Shown here in pieces: positions 17,786 through 26,547 of a stretch of 64,000 nucleotides of DNA (within the stretch, counting starts at the first letter, position 1; every line of letters begins with the position of its first letter). The notes under the pieces are model-generated. The model was not told where the DNA came from and did no database searches. It saw only the letters and a list, made by a program, of their open reading frames with translations. The position numbers and the translations under genes are program-made. Origin of the DNA: JBAYIE01 sp965279165 (GTDB lineage: Bacteria > Bacteroidota > Bacteroidia > UKL13-3); NCBI GenBank assembly GCA_965279165.1, contig OZ257140.1, forward strand, positions 1,798,001 to 1,862,000, given 5' to 3'.

Positions 17786-17833
17786 TTTAATTAACAATGC
17801 AAAGTTAACGGGTAATAAACAATTTCCTGCTGC

Positions 17834-18739
17834 TTATCGTCCTCGACGGTTTCCACCGGGTTTTGATTTTCGTCCGGATTGATGGTGTCCTTCCGATTTA
17901 CTTCCTTTGTTGCCGTATGGTTTTCCTTTGGTACTGTTATCTTTAAATGATTTTTTTTGGTGTGGTTTATTCGACTTTGGTTTGTGGTCTTTTGGTTTGG
18001 AAGGTTTGGTTTTAATGGCTTCGGCACTCGAATCTTCTACCATTAAATACAATTTTTCTTCTTCTTCGCGTGTTAATTCTCTCCATTCGCCTAAAGGCAA
18101 TCCTTTTAAACCGATATGCATGATGCGAACCCTTTCTAATTTAACAACCTCATACCCGTAATGCTCGCACATTCTTCGAATTTGACGGTTTAATCCTTGC
18201 ACCAAAACTATCCTAAATGTATGTGGACCTTCCTGCACAACCTTGCATTTACGGGTATTTACTCCCATGATCGAAACACCATTTGCCATACCGGAAATTA
18301 CTTCCGGGGTTAGTACTTTATTAACTGTTACTACGTATTCTTTTTCGTGGTTGTTTCCGGCGCGTAATATTTTATTTACGATATCGCCATCGTTGGTTAA
18401 TAAAATTAATCCCTGAGAATCTTTATCCAAACGGCCTACCGGAAATATACGGCTGCTATGGTTAACAAAATCTACTATATTATCTCTGACTCCTTTTTCG
18501 GTGGTGGAAGTAATCCCAACCGGTTTATTCAAAGCAATTATCACCAAGTCTTCCCCTTTTCGTGGTTCGAGATCGTATCCGTTTACTTTTACTTTATCGC
18601 CGGGTTTTACCTGATCGCCAATAGTTGCTTTTTTCCCATTAAGGTATACTTGACCATTTTCGATAAAACGGTCGGCTTCCCGCCTTGAACAATAGCCGCT
18701 TTCGGCAATAAATTTATTGAGGCGGATGGTTGAATGCAT
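17834..18739 (-). CDS. rluF: 23S rRNA pseudouridine synthase RluF-type
   Basis: A 301-residue pseudouridine synthase that should convert U2604 (E. coli numbering) of 23S rRNA. An S4 RNA-binding domain occupies about residues 5-50 and the catalytic core has GRLDKDSQGL with catalytic D105. The stretch LRAGNNHEKEY and GLNRQIRRMCEHYGYEV follow the RluF pattern more closely than RluB. After about residue 235 there is a 65-residue lysine/serine/proline-rich, basic tail ending GGNRRGR that is not part of the enzyme core and probably adds RNA binding. Such tails are common in Bacteroidota homologues. Confidence 0.88.
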   Translation of the reverse strand: MHSTIRLNKFIAESGYCSRREADRFIENGQVYLNGKKATIGDQVKPGDKVKVNGYDLEPRKGEDLVIIALNKPVGITSTTEKGVRDNIVDFVNHSSRIFPVGRLDKDSQGLILLTNDGDIVNKILRAGNNHEKEYVVTVNKVLTPEVISGMANGVSIMGVNTRKCKVVQEGPHTFRIVLVQGLNRQIRRMCEHYGYEVVKLERVRIMHIGLKGLPLGEWRELTREEEEKLYLMVEDSSAEAIKTKPSKPKDHKPKSNKPHQKKSFKDNSTKGKPYGNKGSKSEGHHQSGRKSKPGGNRRGR

Positions 18740-18767
18740 AACTTAATGGAATTAATCTTATTTGATT

Positions 18768-18775
18768 CAAATATA
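18768..18775 (-). promoter_or_regulatory. Candidate -7 box of rluF
   Basis: On the minus strand TATATTTG is a perfect TAnnTTTG box, 28 nt upstream of the rluF ATG. A TTG at the usual 19-21 nt further upstream was not found, so this is a partial match. Confidence 0.35.
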
Positions 18776-18839
18776 ACCAATTATGAATGATGAGGAATGA
18801 GGCTAGTTGTGGATTATCTTAATTCGTTTATGCTTTAAT

Positions 18840-19139
18840 TTAGGATAACTTTCGTCGAGTTAAATCTCTTTTAGCATGATGAATAGTTAAAATATCAATG
18901 GTTGTCTTATTTACTATTTTATAAATTATTCTGTAATTACCTTCCTCAAGTTCTCTGTATTGTTCATGGTAGAATTCAGGTATTATTTTACCTGAATAGG
19001 CATGCGTTTTTAAAATATTTGTTTTGTTTTTAATCCGAATAACCTGCAGTTTGGCATATTGAACAGAATCTTTTGAAATGTAATCATAAATACTTTTCAA
19101 ATCCGCAACAGCCTGCCTAGTCCAATTTACTTGAACCAT
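18840..19139 (-). CDS. RelE/ParE-family toxin
   Basis: A 99-residue protein of the RelE/ParE superfamily: N-terminal WTRQAVADLKSIYDYISKDS helix pair, a beta sheet with YRELEEGNYRIIYKIV, and a C-terminal strand DILTIHHAKRDL with the conserved HHxxR-like end. ParE members poison gyrase, RelE members cut mRNA on the ribosome; the long helical N-terminus fits ParE better, but I would not call the target. The start overlaps the antitoxin stop by 13 bp. Confidence 0.85.
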   Translation of the reverse strand: MVQVNWTRQAVADLKSIYDYISKDSVQYAKLQVIRIKNKTNILKTHAYSGKIIPEFYHEQYRELEEGNYRIIYKIVNKTTIDILTIHHAKRDLTRRKLS

Positions 19140-19309
19140 TTTTTAATTTCAGAGTCTAATTCGTTTTCCGTTATCGTATCGCCAATTTCCGATTGCTTAT
19201 TTCCTTTTTCAATCTTATCTAAAAAAATAATCTTTTCCATTAACTCATCAATTGTAAATTCTTCAGGAAACATATTTATTGTTTCTTGTAATTTAATTTT
19301 GGAAATCAT
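19127..19309 (-). CDS. Antitoxin partner of the RelE/ParE toxin
   Basis: A 60-residue acidic helical protein (contains FTIDELMEKIIFLDKIEKG and ENELDSEIKKWF). It has no clear DNA-binding motif, and is of the size and composition of the short antitoxins paired with ParE-like toxins in Bacteroidota. It precedes the toxin and overlaps it by 13 bp, which is the main reason for the call. Confidence 0.75.
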   Translation of the reverse strand: MISKIKLQETINMFPEEFTIDELMEKIIFLDKIEKGNKQSEIGDTITENELDSEIKKWFK

Positions 19310-19376
19310 GGGCGTTTAATTTTTATACTAATATACGAAAATTATAAGTTTTGTAGATAATTTATCATGTCAAAGG

Positions 19377-20384
19377 CTAATGTCCTACAGCAACACCAAT
19401 TTGCCTTGGCTTATACCTAGCAGCTACTTCGGCAATAGCTTTGATATGTTCCGGAGTAGTACCGCAACAGCCACCCAAAATATTTACCAAACCTTCTTTG
19501 CAAAATTCTTCAACCTGTTTTGCCATCGAAGCCGGACTTTGGTCGTATTGTCCCATTTCGTTTGGTAAACCGGCGTTTGGATACGCACTCACAAAGAAAT
19601 TAGAATTATTAGCCAACACTTTTAAATAAGGACGCAAAGCATCGGCACCCAAAGCACAGTTTAAGCCGATACTAAGTAATGGTACATGTTGTACCGAAAT
19701 TAAAAATGCCTCGGTTGTTTGTCCGGATAAGGTGCGACCCGAAGCATCCGTAATAGTACCCGAAACCATGATTGGATAGGTTTTTCCGGTTTCTTCGAAA
19801 TATTCCATCGCTGCATATAGACCGGCTTTTACATTTAAAGTATCGGTTACCGTTTCCATTAACAACAAATCGGCACCTCCTTCGAGCAAACCTTTTACTT
19901 GTAGTTTAAATGCTTTTACCAAATCATCAAAAGTAACTGCGCGATAACCGGGATCGTTAACGTTAGGCGACATAGAAGCCAGTTTGGTGGTTGGTCCCAT
20001 AGAACCGGCAACAAACCGTGGTTTGTCGGGAGTTTTTTTGTTGTATTCTTCGGCAACTTCCTTTGCAATTTTTGCGGATTGATAATTAATCTGATACACC
20101 CATTCTTCGCCCAAGGCATAATCAGCCTGTGCTATTACGGTTCCGCTAAAGGTATTGGTTTCTATAATATCTGCTCCTGCATCAAAATACTGAGCGTGGA
20201 TAGCTTTGATTACATCCGGACGGGTAATTGACAACAAATCGTTGTTGCCTTTTAAAGGATGGTCATGGTCCTTTAATTGCTCGTTTCTGAAATCCTTTTC
20301 TTCTAGTTTATAGCGCTGAATCATGGTACCCATAGCACCATCAATGATTAGAATTCTTTCCTTTAAAATGTCTCTTATATTCAT
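19377..20384 (-). CDS. Homocysteine S-methyltransferase domain protein (MetH N-terminal module)
   Basis: A 335-residue protein corresponding to the homocysteine-binding TIM-barrel of cobalamin-dependent methionine synthase. The start MNIRDILKERILIIDGAMG at 20384 is chosen because DGAMGTM is the family N-terminus; the longer open frame adds 30 unrelated residues. Zinc ligands are visible as GLNCALG and the GGCCGTTPEH pair near residue 310. The protein ends normally just after this domain, so the pterin, cobalamin and activation domains must be encoded elsewhere (split MetH, known in Bacteroidota), or this could act alone as a betaine/SMM-type methyltransferase. It is divergent from the deacetylase-like gene. 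Confidence 0.86.
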   Translation of the reverse strand: MNIRDILKERILIIDGAMGTMIQRYKLEEKDFRNEQLKDHDHPLKGNNDLLSITRPDVIKAIHAQYFDAGADIIETNTFSGTVIAQADYALGEEWVYQINYQSAKIAKEVAEEYNKKTPDKPRFVAGSMGPTTKLASMSPNVNDPGYRAVTFDDLVKAFKLQVKGLLEGGADLLLMETVTDTLNVKAGLYAAMEYFEETGKTYPIMVSGTITDASGRTLSGQTTEAFLISVQHVPLLSIGLNCALGADALRPYLKVLANNSNFFVSAYPNAGLPNEMGQYDQSPASMAKQVEEFCKEGLVNILGGCCGTTPEHIKAIAEVAARYKPRQIGVAVGH

Positions 20385-20401
20385 GTGGTTCAATTTCTTT
20401 A

Positions 20402-20409
20402 CAAATATA
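20402..20409 (-). promoter_or_regulatory. Candidate -7 box of the MetH-module gene
   Basis: On the minus strand TATATTTG matches TAnnTTTG, 17 nt upstream of the ATG at 20384. A TTG lies 14 nt upstream of the box, shorter than the usual 19-21. Confidence 0.35.
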
Positions 20410-20451
20410 AGGGATATGTATTGCAAGTTTATTCTTATTAAATTGCAAAAA

Positions 20452-21786
20452 ATGGAAGGCAACCCAATCGTCATCTTTTGTTCTCAAAATAGCAACCGGC
20501 TTAACTATATTTTAACCGAATTGTTGGAAAGAAGGCTTGGTATTGCATTTCATACCACCCGTAACAAGGAGGAGTTCTTACAATACAAAGGACCAAAAAT
20601 AAATTACAGCGAAGAAAATCTGGAGGGTAGCCTGCAGATTATTCCGGTAAAATTACTGTTGCATGACAGTATTGAAATCATACCAATAGAGGTTAAAGAC
20701 GAAAAATGGTGGGTTAAAACATTTTTTCCTTCTGATGGCGACATTCCTTTTGATGTATTTGCTGCATCCTTTTATTTGTTGAGCAGGTATGAAGAGTACC
20801 TTCCTACCGCACCGGATAAACATGGTCGTTACAGTCCTTTCGAAAGTTGTGCATATAAAAATAATTTTTTGCATTTACCATTGGTTGATATCTGGGCATT
20901 GCAAATCAAATGGCATCTTGAAGAAAAATTTGGGCCACTACCTTTAACATTACCTTCCTTCGAATTTCTATCAACCATCGATATTGATTTTGCTTACCGG
21001 TATCGGGGAATTGGCTTTCGGCGTTACTGGCTGAAATTAGCCAATGCATTATTACACCTTCGTTTGCGGGCAGTTGCCGAACAAATACAAGTGGGCATAA
21101 ACTACAAGAACGATCCTTATGATACCTATGCATGGATTTCGAAAGTATGCAGCGAGAACCAAATCGAACTCAGGTATTTTGTGTTGTTGTGCAGCGGAAC
21201 ATTATACGATAAAAACATACCGCCATACAATGAAGTGATGCGAAATTTAATTCTAAAACTTTTCAGAAAATATCCGGTGGGATTGCATCCTTCTTACCAT
21301 ACTTCAGAAAATATTGATTTGTTGTTGCACGAAAAAGCAATATTGGAATCGTATACACACCAAACCATTACGCATACCCGTCAGCATTATTTGCGATACA
21401 TGTTACCTGATACATTTATGGAATTATTGGAAGGTGAAATTACCGATGATTATTCGGTAGGATATTCAGCCATCAGCGGTTTCAGGGCTTCAACATCACA
21501 CCCATTTAATTTCTTTAATCTCTTAAAAAACAAAACATGTACCTTGTTGCTTCACCCTGTAGCGATCATGGATGTAAATTTTAAAAACAACCCGGATATA
21601 ACACCAACAATGGCATCAGCTGAGATTGAAAAACTGATGAATCAGGTAAAAAAAGTAAATGGTACCTTTATCAGTATTTGGCATAATTCGAATTTATCGC
21701 ACCACGAAGGTTGGTACGAATGGCGGGAAGTGTTCCGAAAAATGCATACTTTAGCTTCCAGTAAACAAAAGCAAGCAATTGATTAG
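20452..21786 (+). CDS. Polysaccharide deacetylase-like protein
   Basis: A 444-residue protein of the polysaccharide-deacetylase-like (DUF7033 plus NodB-like) group. The N-terminal ~170 residues include WWVKTFFPSDGDIPFDVFAASFYLLSRYEEY, the typical front domain. The deacetylase-like barrel has an acidic IDIDFAYRYRG strand (about 175), and VGLHPSYHT (about 282) with the His of the metal site. I chose the ATG at 20452 (MEGNPIV); 20416 is an in-frame alternative. It overlaps the following GNAT-type gene by 8 bp, so the two are probably made together. A role in cell-surface glycan modification is inferred. Confidence 0.78.
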   Translation: MEGNPIVIFCSQNSNRLNYILTELLERRLGIAFHTTRNKEEFLQYKGPKINYSEENLEGSLQIIPVKLLLHDSIEIIPIEVKDEKWWVKTFFPSDGDIPFDVFAASFYLLSRYEEYLPTAPDKHGRYSPFESCAYKNNFLHLPLVDIWALQIKWHLEEKFGPLPLTLPSFEFLSTIDIDFAYRYRGIGFRRYWLKLANALLHLRLRAVAEQIQVGINYKNDPYDTYAWISKVCSENQIELRYFVLLCSGTLYDKNIPPYNEVMRNLILKLFRKYPVGLHPSYHTSENIDLLLHEKAILESYTHQTITHTRQHYLRYMLPDTFMELLEGEITDDYSVGYSAISGFRASTSHPFNFFNLLKNKTCTLLLHPVAIMDVNFKNNPDITPTMASAEIEKLMNQVKKVNGTFISIWHNSNLSHHEGWYEWREVFRKMHTLASSKQKQAID

Positions 21787-22687
21787 ACCTCTCACACATG
21801 CGGAAATCGACAAAGCAAAATGGGATCTTTGTATCGGACAGTCGGTCAACAGCTTAATATACGGATACAGCTGGTACTTGGATATTGTTGCTCCGGATTG
21901 GGAAGGATTGGTATTAAATGATTATGAAGCTGTTTTTCCACTTACGCACCGAAAAAAAATATTCCGTTACTTATACCAACCTTATTTTACCCAGCAATTG
22001 GGTTTGTTTTATCGAAATGAACATGTTTCAAAACGATTAACTGAATTTCTGGAGGCTATACCTGAAAAATTCGGGTATATAGATATCCAATTAAACGAAG
22101 GAAATGAGCCGGATGAAAAAAGGTGGCAGGTAAAAAAGAGAAAAAATTTTATCCTGGATTTAAACAAACCTCACCCAAAATTGGTGAAAAATTTCAGTGA
22201 ACCAACGCGAAGGAATATCAAAAAAAGCCACAAACACGAACTTACCATACAATCTATTGAACCCACAACCGGAGTAGATTTTTATCGCACCCATAAAGGA
22301 ATTGCAACCATAGGCGTTAACAAAAAAGATTATGGGCGTTTCGAATCCCTTTTGCAAGAAGTACATAACCACCAAATGTTAATTTGTCAGGGTGTATTTA
22401 CAAGGGAAGGGGAATTGGTTGCGACGGCAATTATTTATTCTACGCAAAACCGATTATACCTGATCAATAATTGTACTTCTCCGAAGGGAAAGGAATTACG
22501 GGCCATGTATTTGTTACTCGACCATTTGATTTTGCAGTATGCCAACCAACCAATTTGTATTGATTTTGAAGGATCTGATATCCCCGGAATAGCGCAGTTT
22601 AACAAGGGTTTTGGAGCAGAAAAACACCCTTACTTTCATTTAAGAATTAACAGGCTACCGTGGTATATTAAATTGTTTAAAAATTAA
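21779..22687 (+). CDS. GNAT/FemAB-like acyltransferase
   Basis: A 302-residue protein of the GNAT/FemAB-like acyltransferase superfamily: two related halves, with ATAIIYSTQNRLYLINNCTSPKG in the second half resembling the acceptor-domain strand-helix region and IDFEGSDIPGIAQFNKGFGA the GF-GA end typical of this group. It appears to start with TTG at 21779, because no ATG occurs in frame near the domain start; the 8-bp overlap with the upstream gene supports coupling. The usual partner is the polysaccharide-deacetylase-like protein. Substrate unknown; cell-wall or surface-glycan acylation is inferred. Confidence 0.72.
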   Translation: MIRPLTHAEIDKAKWDLCIGQSVNSLIYGYSWYLDIVAPDWEGLVLNDYEAVFPLTHRKKIFRYLYQPYFTQQLGLFYRNEHVSKRLTEFLEAIPEKFGYIDIQLNEGNEPDEKRWQVKKRKNFILDLNKPHPKLVKNFSEPTRRNIKKSHKHELTIQSIEPTTGVDFYRTHKGIATIGVNKKDYGRFESLLQEVHNHQMLICQGVFTREGELVATAIIYSTQNRLYLINNCTSPKGKELRAMYLLLDHLILQYANQPICIDFEGSDIPGIAQFNKGFGAEKHPYFHLRINRLPWYIKLFKN

Positions 22688-22734
22688 TCCCAAATCATTT
22701 TTTATCTCATTACTAAACCGAATATTGCAGCACG

Positions 22735-23610
22735 ATGAAATTAGCAGCGATTGATATTGGCTCCAATGCAGTAAGACTTCAGATAGCCCGTACAAATAAT
22801 ACCGAAGGAACAGAACCATATAAACGGATTGAGTTTGTAAGGATTCCGGTTCGGCTTGGCGATGATGCCTTTAAGAAAGGAAAGATTAGCAAAGAAAAAC
22901 GGGGCATGTTTTACAAAGCCATGGAAGCGTTTGCTTTGTTGATGGAAGCGTTCGAAACCGAGCATTATATGGCATGCGCAACTTCGGCCTTGCGTGATGC
23001 AAAGAATGGAGAGGATATGGTGGAGAAAGTGGAAAAGGAAACCGGAATTAGGATTGAAATTATCGATGGTAAGAGAGAATCAGAAATTATTTTAAAGTCC
23101 ATTGCGCACCTTTTTAAACCCAACAAAAGTTATTTAACTATTGATGTTGGAGGAGGTAGTACCGAAATGACGGTTATTAAAAACCGACAGGCTTACGATT
23201 CTGTTTCTTTTGATATTGGTACGGTTCGATTACTCGACAATGCCATTAAAGACAAAACATGGAAGGAATTGGAACACTATGTTAAATCGCATATTGGTGA
23301 TGTGCAGCAAACCAAAGCAATTGCAACCAGCGGTACTATCAATAAAATTGCAAGTATTATAAAACCTGCTGAAGACCTTGCCATAACTACCGAAGAATTG
23401 GAGGCGTTTCATGGATCTATTAAAAATTTAACTATGAAGCAACGGGTCGAAAAGTATAAACTAAATCCGGATCGTGCTGATGTAATAGAACCTTCGGCAT
23501 TTATTTATTTACAGATTTTGAAATGGGCTAATATTGATCGTATCTCAGCCCCATCGGCAGGATTAAAAGATGGGATGTTGTATGAGTTGATGGAGAGATA
23601 CGGGGGATAA
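22735..23610 (+). CDS. Ppx/GppA phosphatase-family protein
   Basis: A 291-residue member of the ASKHA-fold Ppx/GppA family, which hydrolyses polyphosphate or pppGpp. The nucleotide-binding motifs are AIDIGSNAVRLQI near the N-terminus and IDVGGGSTEM at about residues 140-149; ATSALRDAKNG is the conserved middle loop. The protein stops after the catalytic domain, without the HD-type extension of long E. coli forms, as is common in Bacteroidota. It starts 47 nt after the acyltransferase gene. Polyphosphatase versus pppGpp phosphatase cannot be decided. Confidence 0.9.
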   Translation: MKLAAIDIGSNAVRLQIARTNNTEGTEPYKRIEFVRIPVRLGDDAFKKGKISKEKRGMFYKAMEAFALLMEAFETEHYMACATSALRDAKNGEDMVEKVEKETGIRIEIIDGKRESEIILKSIAHLFKPNKSYLTIDVGGGSTEMTVIKNRQAYDSVSFDIGTVRLLDNAIKDKTWKELEHYVKSHIGDVQQTKAIATSGTINKIASIIKPAEDLAITTEELEAFHGSIKNLTMKQRVEKYKLNPDRADVIEPSAFIYLQILKWANIDRISAPSAGLKDGMLYELMERYGG

Positions 23611-23719
23611 GGAGCGTATGTATCTCTGCGGGAGAGAAGTGCTTTGTGAAATGATATAGTCTATGATGTATTTTCGAGTATGTTTTGCTTGCGGTGAATC
23701 TCGTTGTAAAAATGCAATC

Positions 23720-24988
23720 TTATTCAGTTTTAACCAGTTTGGTAATAGAAACAAATCCATCATTAGAATGTATTTTACAAAAGTAAATACCGGGTTGAAT
23801 AAAATTGGTTTCAATATTTTCATCCGCAGATTTCAAAGCGTATTTTAATACAGATTTCCCCGATAAATCAAGAAGTTCCATACTTGTGGATGTGTAATTT
23901 TTTTGGTTAATATGTAGAAAATTTACAAATGGATTAGGGTTAATTTGAAAATTATATTGCCTAAAATTATCTTCCATTCCATTTACAGGTGAGCCGGTAA
24001 AATACATTAGCTTAGTAGGGGAGTCGTCGGTTATACCGAAACCAATTTGGTTATTATAAAAGTTCAAATAGTTAAAACTACAGGTATCGTCTACTTGTAC
24101 CCATGTTTCGCCATCATTAAAACTATAGTACGATCCGGCATCTCTTCCGGAAGTCATATAATATCCCTGTGGATTTGCCGCTGTTGGTTTGGCATAGGAA
24201 AGCCGTGCACAATTATCAGGAGTAAAGCCACTATAAATTGGAGTGATGGTTTTACCCCCATCGGAAGTGCGATAAAAAGTATGATTCCCAAGAAAAAGCA
24301 ATAAACCATTTAAGGAATCTCTGAACGCTATATCAATGATAAACTGTCCTTCTGTTATATCCCAACTATATTCTTGAATCCGATTTCCGTATTCAGATAT
24401 CTTAAGTAGTTTTGATGAGTTTTTAGGCGAAATCATTATTAGTTTGTCTTCAAATAGATTTCTCTTTCTTGTAACAAATGGGCCATAGATTGACATTTTA
24501 AAATCTTTACAATCAACCTTGGACCAACTTAAACCATTATTGTTGGTTACAAAAAAAGGCTGGCACGAATCTGCCATCGGTTTACTACACATAACAAATC
24601 CATTACCATTAGAATAGAAATGAGAAAATAAAATATTATATGGGTAGCTAAATGTATCGCCTACATCACTCAATAAGTATAACTTTTTCCAAGCCGACCC
24701 ACCATTATTTGTATAAAGAATATGGTTCAAATTATAGGTAATAAAGTATTCGGAATCGTTTAACATTTGAAGAGATAGCAAATTGCGAAGCGAATCACTA
24801 CTCACGGAAAAAGTATGTCCACTATCTGTACTTAAGTAAAAATAATTGTAATCAATATAACCAACTTTGGTATTTGTGAAACTCAAATCCTTAGGACTTG
24901 CTAATTTAATAAACGACCATTGTGCAAGTGAGCATTTATTAAAAGCTGATAAGCACACAACAAAAAGTAGCGACTTAATCCATTTCAT
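23720..24988 (-). CDS. T9SS-exported beta-propeller (BNR/YCF48-like) protein
   Basis: A 422-residue exported protein. The start at 24988 opens a signal peptide (MKWIKSLLFVVCLSAF...SLAQ). The body has repeated blade signatures with SxDxGxTW-like turns (STDSGHTFSV, TNNGGSAWKKL, TNNNGLSWSKV, TSDGGKTITPI, SFNDGETWVQV), giving a propeller of the BNR/YCF48 type. The C-terminal sorting domain is INPNPFVNFLHINQ ... MELLDLSGKSVL ... FVSITKLVKTE. Ligand or enzyme function is not evident. The ATG is only 4 nt after a TATATTTG box (24993-25000, minus strand). Confidence 0.87.
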   Translation of the reverse strand: MKWIKSLLFVVCLSAFNKCSLAQWSFIKLASPKDLSFTNTKVGYIDYNYFYLSTDSGHTFSVSSDSLRNLLSLQMLNDSEYFITYNLNHILYTNNGGSAWKKLYLLSDVGDTFSYPYNILFSHFYSNGNGFVMCSKPMADSCQPFFVTNNNGLSWSKVDCKDFKMSIYGPFVTRKRNLFEDKLIMISPKNSSKLLKISEYGNRIQEYSWDITEGQFIIDIAFRDSLNGLLLFLGNHTFYRTSDGGKTITPIYSGFTPDNCARLSYAKPTAANPQGYYMTSGRDAGSYYSFNDGETWVQVDDTCSFNYLNFYNNQIGFGITDDSPTKLMYFTGSPVNGMEDNFRQYNFQINPNPFVNFLHINQKNYTSTSMELLDLSGKSVLKYALKSADENIETNFIQPGIYFCKIHSNDGFVSITKLVKTE

Positions 24989-25004
24989 AATCCAAATATA
25001 GTTA

Positions 25005-25038
25005 AACCGGAGTTGATTTTTTTTAATCAACTCCGGTT
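25005..25038 (-). terminator. Hairpin terminator downstream of the secreted orphan gene
   Basis: AACCGGAGTTGATT (25005-25018) and AATCAACTCCGGTT (25025-25038) form a perfect 14-bp stem with a 6-nt T/A loop. It begins 5 nt after the stop of the minus-strand gene at 25044, so it probably ends that transcript. The tail on the minus strand is only TTTAAC, a weak U-tract. Confidence 0.6.
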
Positions 25039-25043
25039 AAAAT

Positions 25044-25517
25044 TTATAGACAAGGTGATAAGGTAATTATTTGGGTAGTTCTGTTGAAATTGACATGCAC
25101 ACAGTTACAAGGAGGAGATAGATTGGTGTTTTCAATATCGATATCATCCCCAGGGAAAGCACTGCCTATTACTTGGCCGTTAATTTCGATTGTAATTGCC
25201 GAATGGGTAATGCTTAAGTTGGGTGGATAAATTCCAAATTCAGTTGCTACCCTTTCCGTTGTTAAATCTGATTCACTATGATCAACAAAGAAAAGTTTAA
25301 CATCATTATCTACACCTATAAAAAATGTCATGTCAAATTCGCATTCTGTATTATTGGTGATATGCCAGATCGAATAATTGTAAACACTACCCGGAGGTAC
25401 AATGGGGGGATGCCCGCCATCATCCCAGTATTGTTCAGGTAAAGGGCGTTCTTGGGCGATTAAAGTTGTTGTAATGGTTAATAAGAAGAGAACTCCATAC
25501 AGTTTAATTAATTTCAT
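25044..25517 (-). CDS. Hypothetical secreted protein
   Basis: A 157-residue protein that I do not recognise. It has a signal peptide (MKLIKLYGVLFLLTITTTLIAQ), then a probable beta-sandwich region with Asn/Asp-rich loops (GVDNDVKLFFVDHSESDL). Three cysteines lie near the end (PPCNCVHVNF and SPCL), plus one near residue 60. There is no T9SS tail. It lies 55 nt upstream of the T9SS propeller gene, on the same strand, but a strong hairpin separates them. Secreted role only. Confidence 0.65.
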   Translation of the reverse strand: MKLIKLYGVLFLLTITTTLIAQERPLPEQYWDDGGHPPIVPPGSVYNYSIWHITNNTECEFDMTFFIGVDNDVKLFFVDHSESDLTTERVATEFGIYPPNLSITHSAITIEINGQVIGSAFPGDDIDIENTNLSPPCNCVHVNFNRTTQIITLSPCL

Positions 25518-25733
25518 ACTTTTAATTTTATTTATTGCCTACTCTTTCAGCTTTTCGGCATCTGCTGCTCTTTTCACTAACCATATCAATGATAGGTATT
25601 AAGAATAGAACAGTACAAAGTTCATGTTAAATTTAGGTCAAAATCTATAGTTAAAACCCGATAAATGCTTGATAGAGATTTTGTCGGGTTTTCCCGATAC
25701 TTACAATTTGATATGTTAATTTTATTTTTGTTT

Positions 25734-26408
25734 ATGGTGTCCGATCAATCATTGAATATTGCGATTGCAGAAGACGATTATTTTTCACGTACGCTTCTCT
25801 ATGCCACTATATCAAAAATGGAGAAGGTAAAGCTTGAAATTGTCGCCACAAATGGTATAGACTTATTAAATCAATTGTCACTTAAATCAATTGACTTGAT
25901 ACTTCTTGATTTGTATATGCCAATAATGGATGGTTGGGAAGTTTTAGAACACTTACCACAAACCTATTATTCCGGCAAAGTGATTTGTATGAGTAATGGA
26001 TATTATAAAAATTATCCGGAAAAGCTGAAAGGGTTTGCGGTGGATTGTTATATTCCGAAAGAAAATAATATTATTAAGCAATGTATTCAGCAAATACAGT
26101 CTAATGTTCCTTTAAACATTCATCATTCAAATTTTCCATTATATTTTCACAAGCATGAATCTTCATCTATTCAGTATAGTTTTAAAAGTATAGAATTACA
26201 AATCATTCAATATTTAGCAAACGGATTATCTTATTTAGAAATTTCAAATCAAAAAGGTTTAGAGCATTTATCCGACAGGTCGATAGAAACATATGTTCTA
26301 AAAATGATTAAATCACTTCATTTAAAAAGCAGAGGTCACTTAATAAGTTACGCTTATGCACACGGCTTGATTCATTCCTTTGATTTTACCCCCCCCCCCC
26401 AATTATGA
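25734..26408 (+). CDS. Response regulator with LuxR-type HTH output domain
   Basis: A 224-residue two-component response regulator. I chose the ATG at 25734 because IAIAEDDYFSRTLL, the REC beginning, follows; the longer frame adds 23 residues. The acidic pair E13-D14 and phospho-acceptor D59 (ILLDLYMP) are seen, then a helical linker and a C-terminal HTH with IQYLANGLSYLEISNQKGL and SIETYVLKMIKSLHLKSRGHL, as in LuxR/NarL regulators. The last codons run through a 12-C tract (26389-26400) that codes PPP; the present count ends it PPPQL. No sensor kinase is adjacent, so the partner is elsewhere. Confidence 0.85.
   Translation: MVSDQSLNIAIAEDDYFSRTLLYATISKMEKVKLEIVATNGIDLLNQLSLKSIDLILLDLYMPIMDGWEVLEHLPQTYYSGKVICMSNGYYKNYPEKLKGFAVDCYIPKENNIIKQCIQQIQSNVPLNIHHSNFPLYFHKHESSSIQYSFKSIELQIIQYLANGLSYLEISNQKGLEHLSDRSIETYVLKMIKSLHLKSRGHLISYAYAHGLIHSFDFTPPPQL
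26389..26400 (+). repeat. Poly-C tract (C12) at the 3' end of the response regulator gene
   Basis: Twelve consecutive cytosines lie inside the last codons. With 11 C the C-terminus would become PPPNYEGF, and with 13 C about PPPPIMKGFNTIQ and on to a later stop (26459 in this numbering). Such homopolymers are prone to slippage in replication, but also to sequencing error; this cannot be separated here. Confidence 0.8.
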
Positions 26409-26547
26409 AGGGTTTTAATACAATTCAAAAATATTTTTGCAAATGAACTTCTATAGAAAACGACAATTTTATTTTCCTTTATTAAGTAAAATAGCTTTAT
26501 AAATATACCCTGTTTCTGCGGAATTGACTTCCTGAAATATTATAAAC

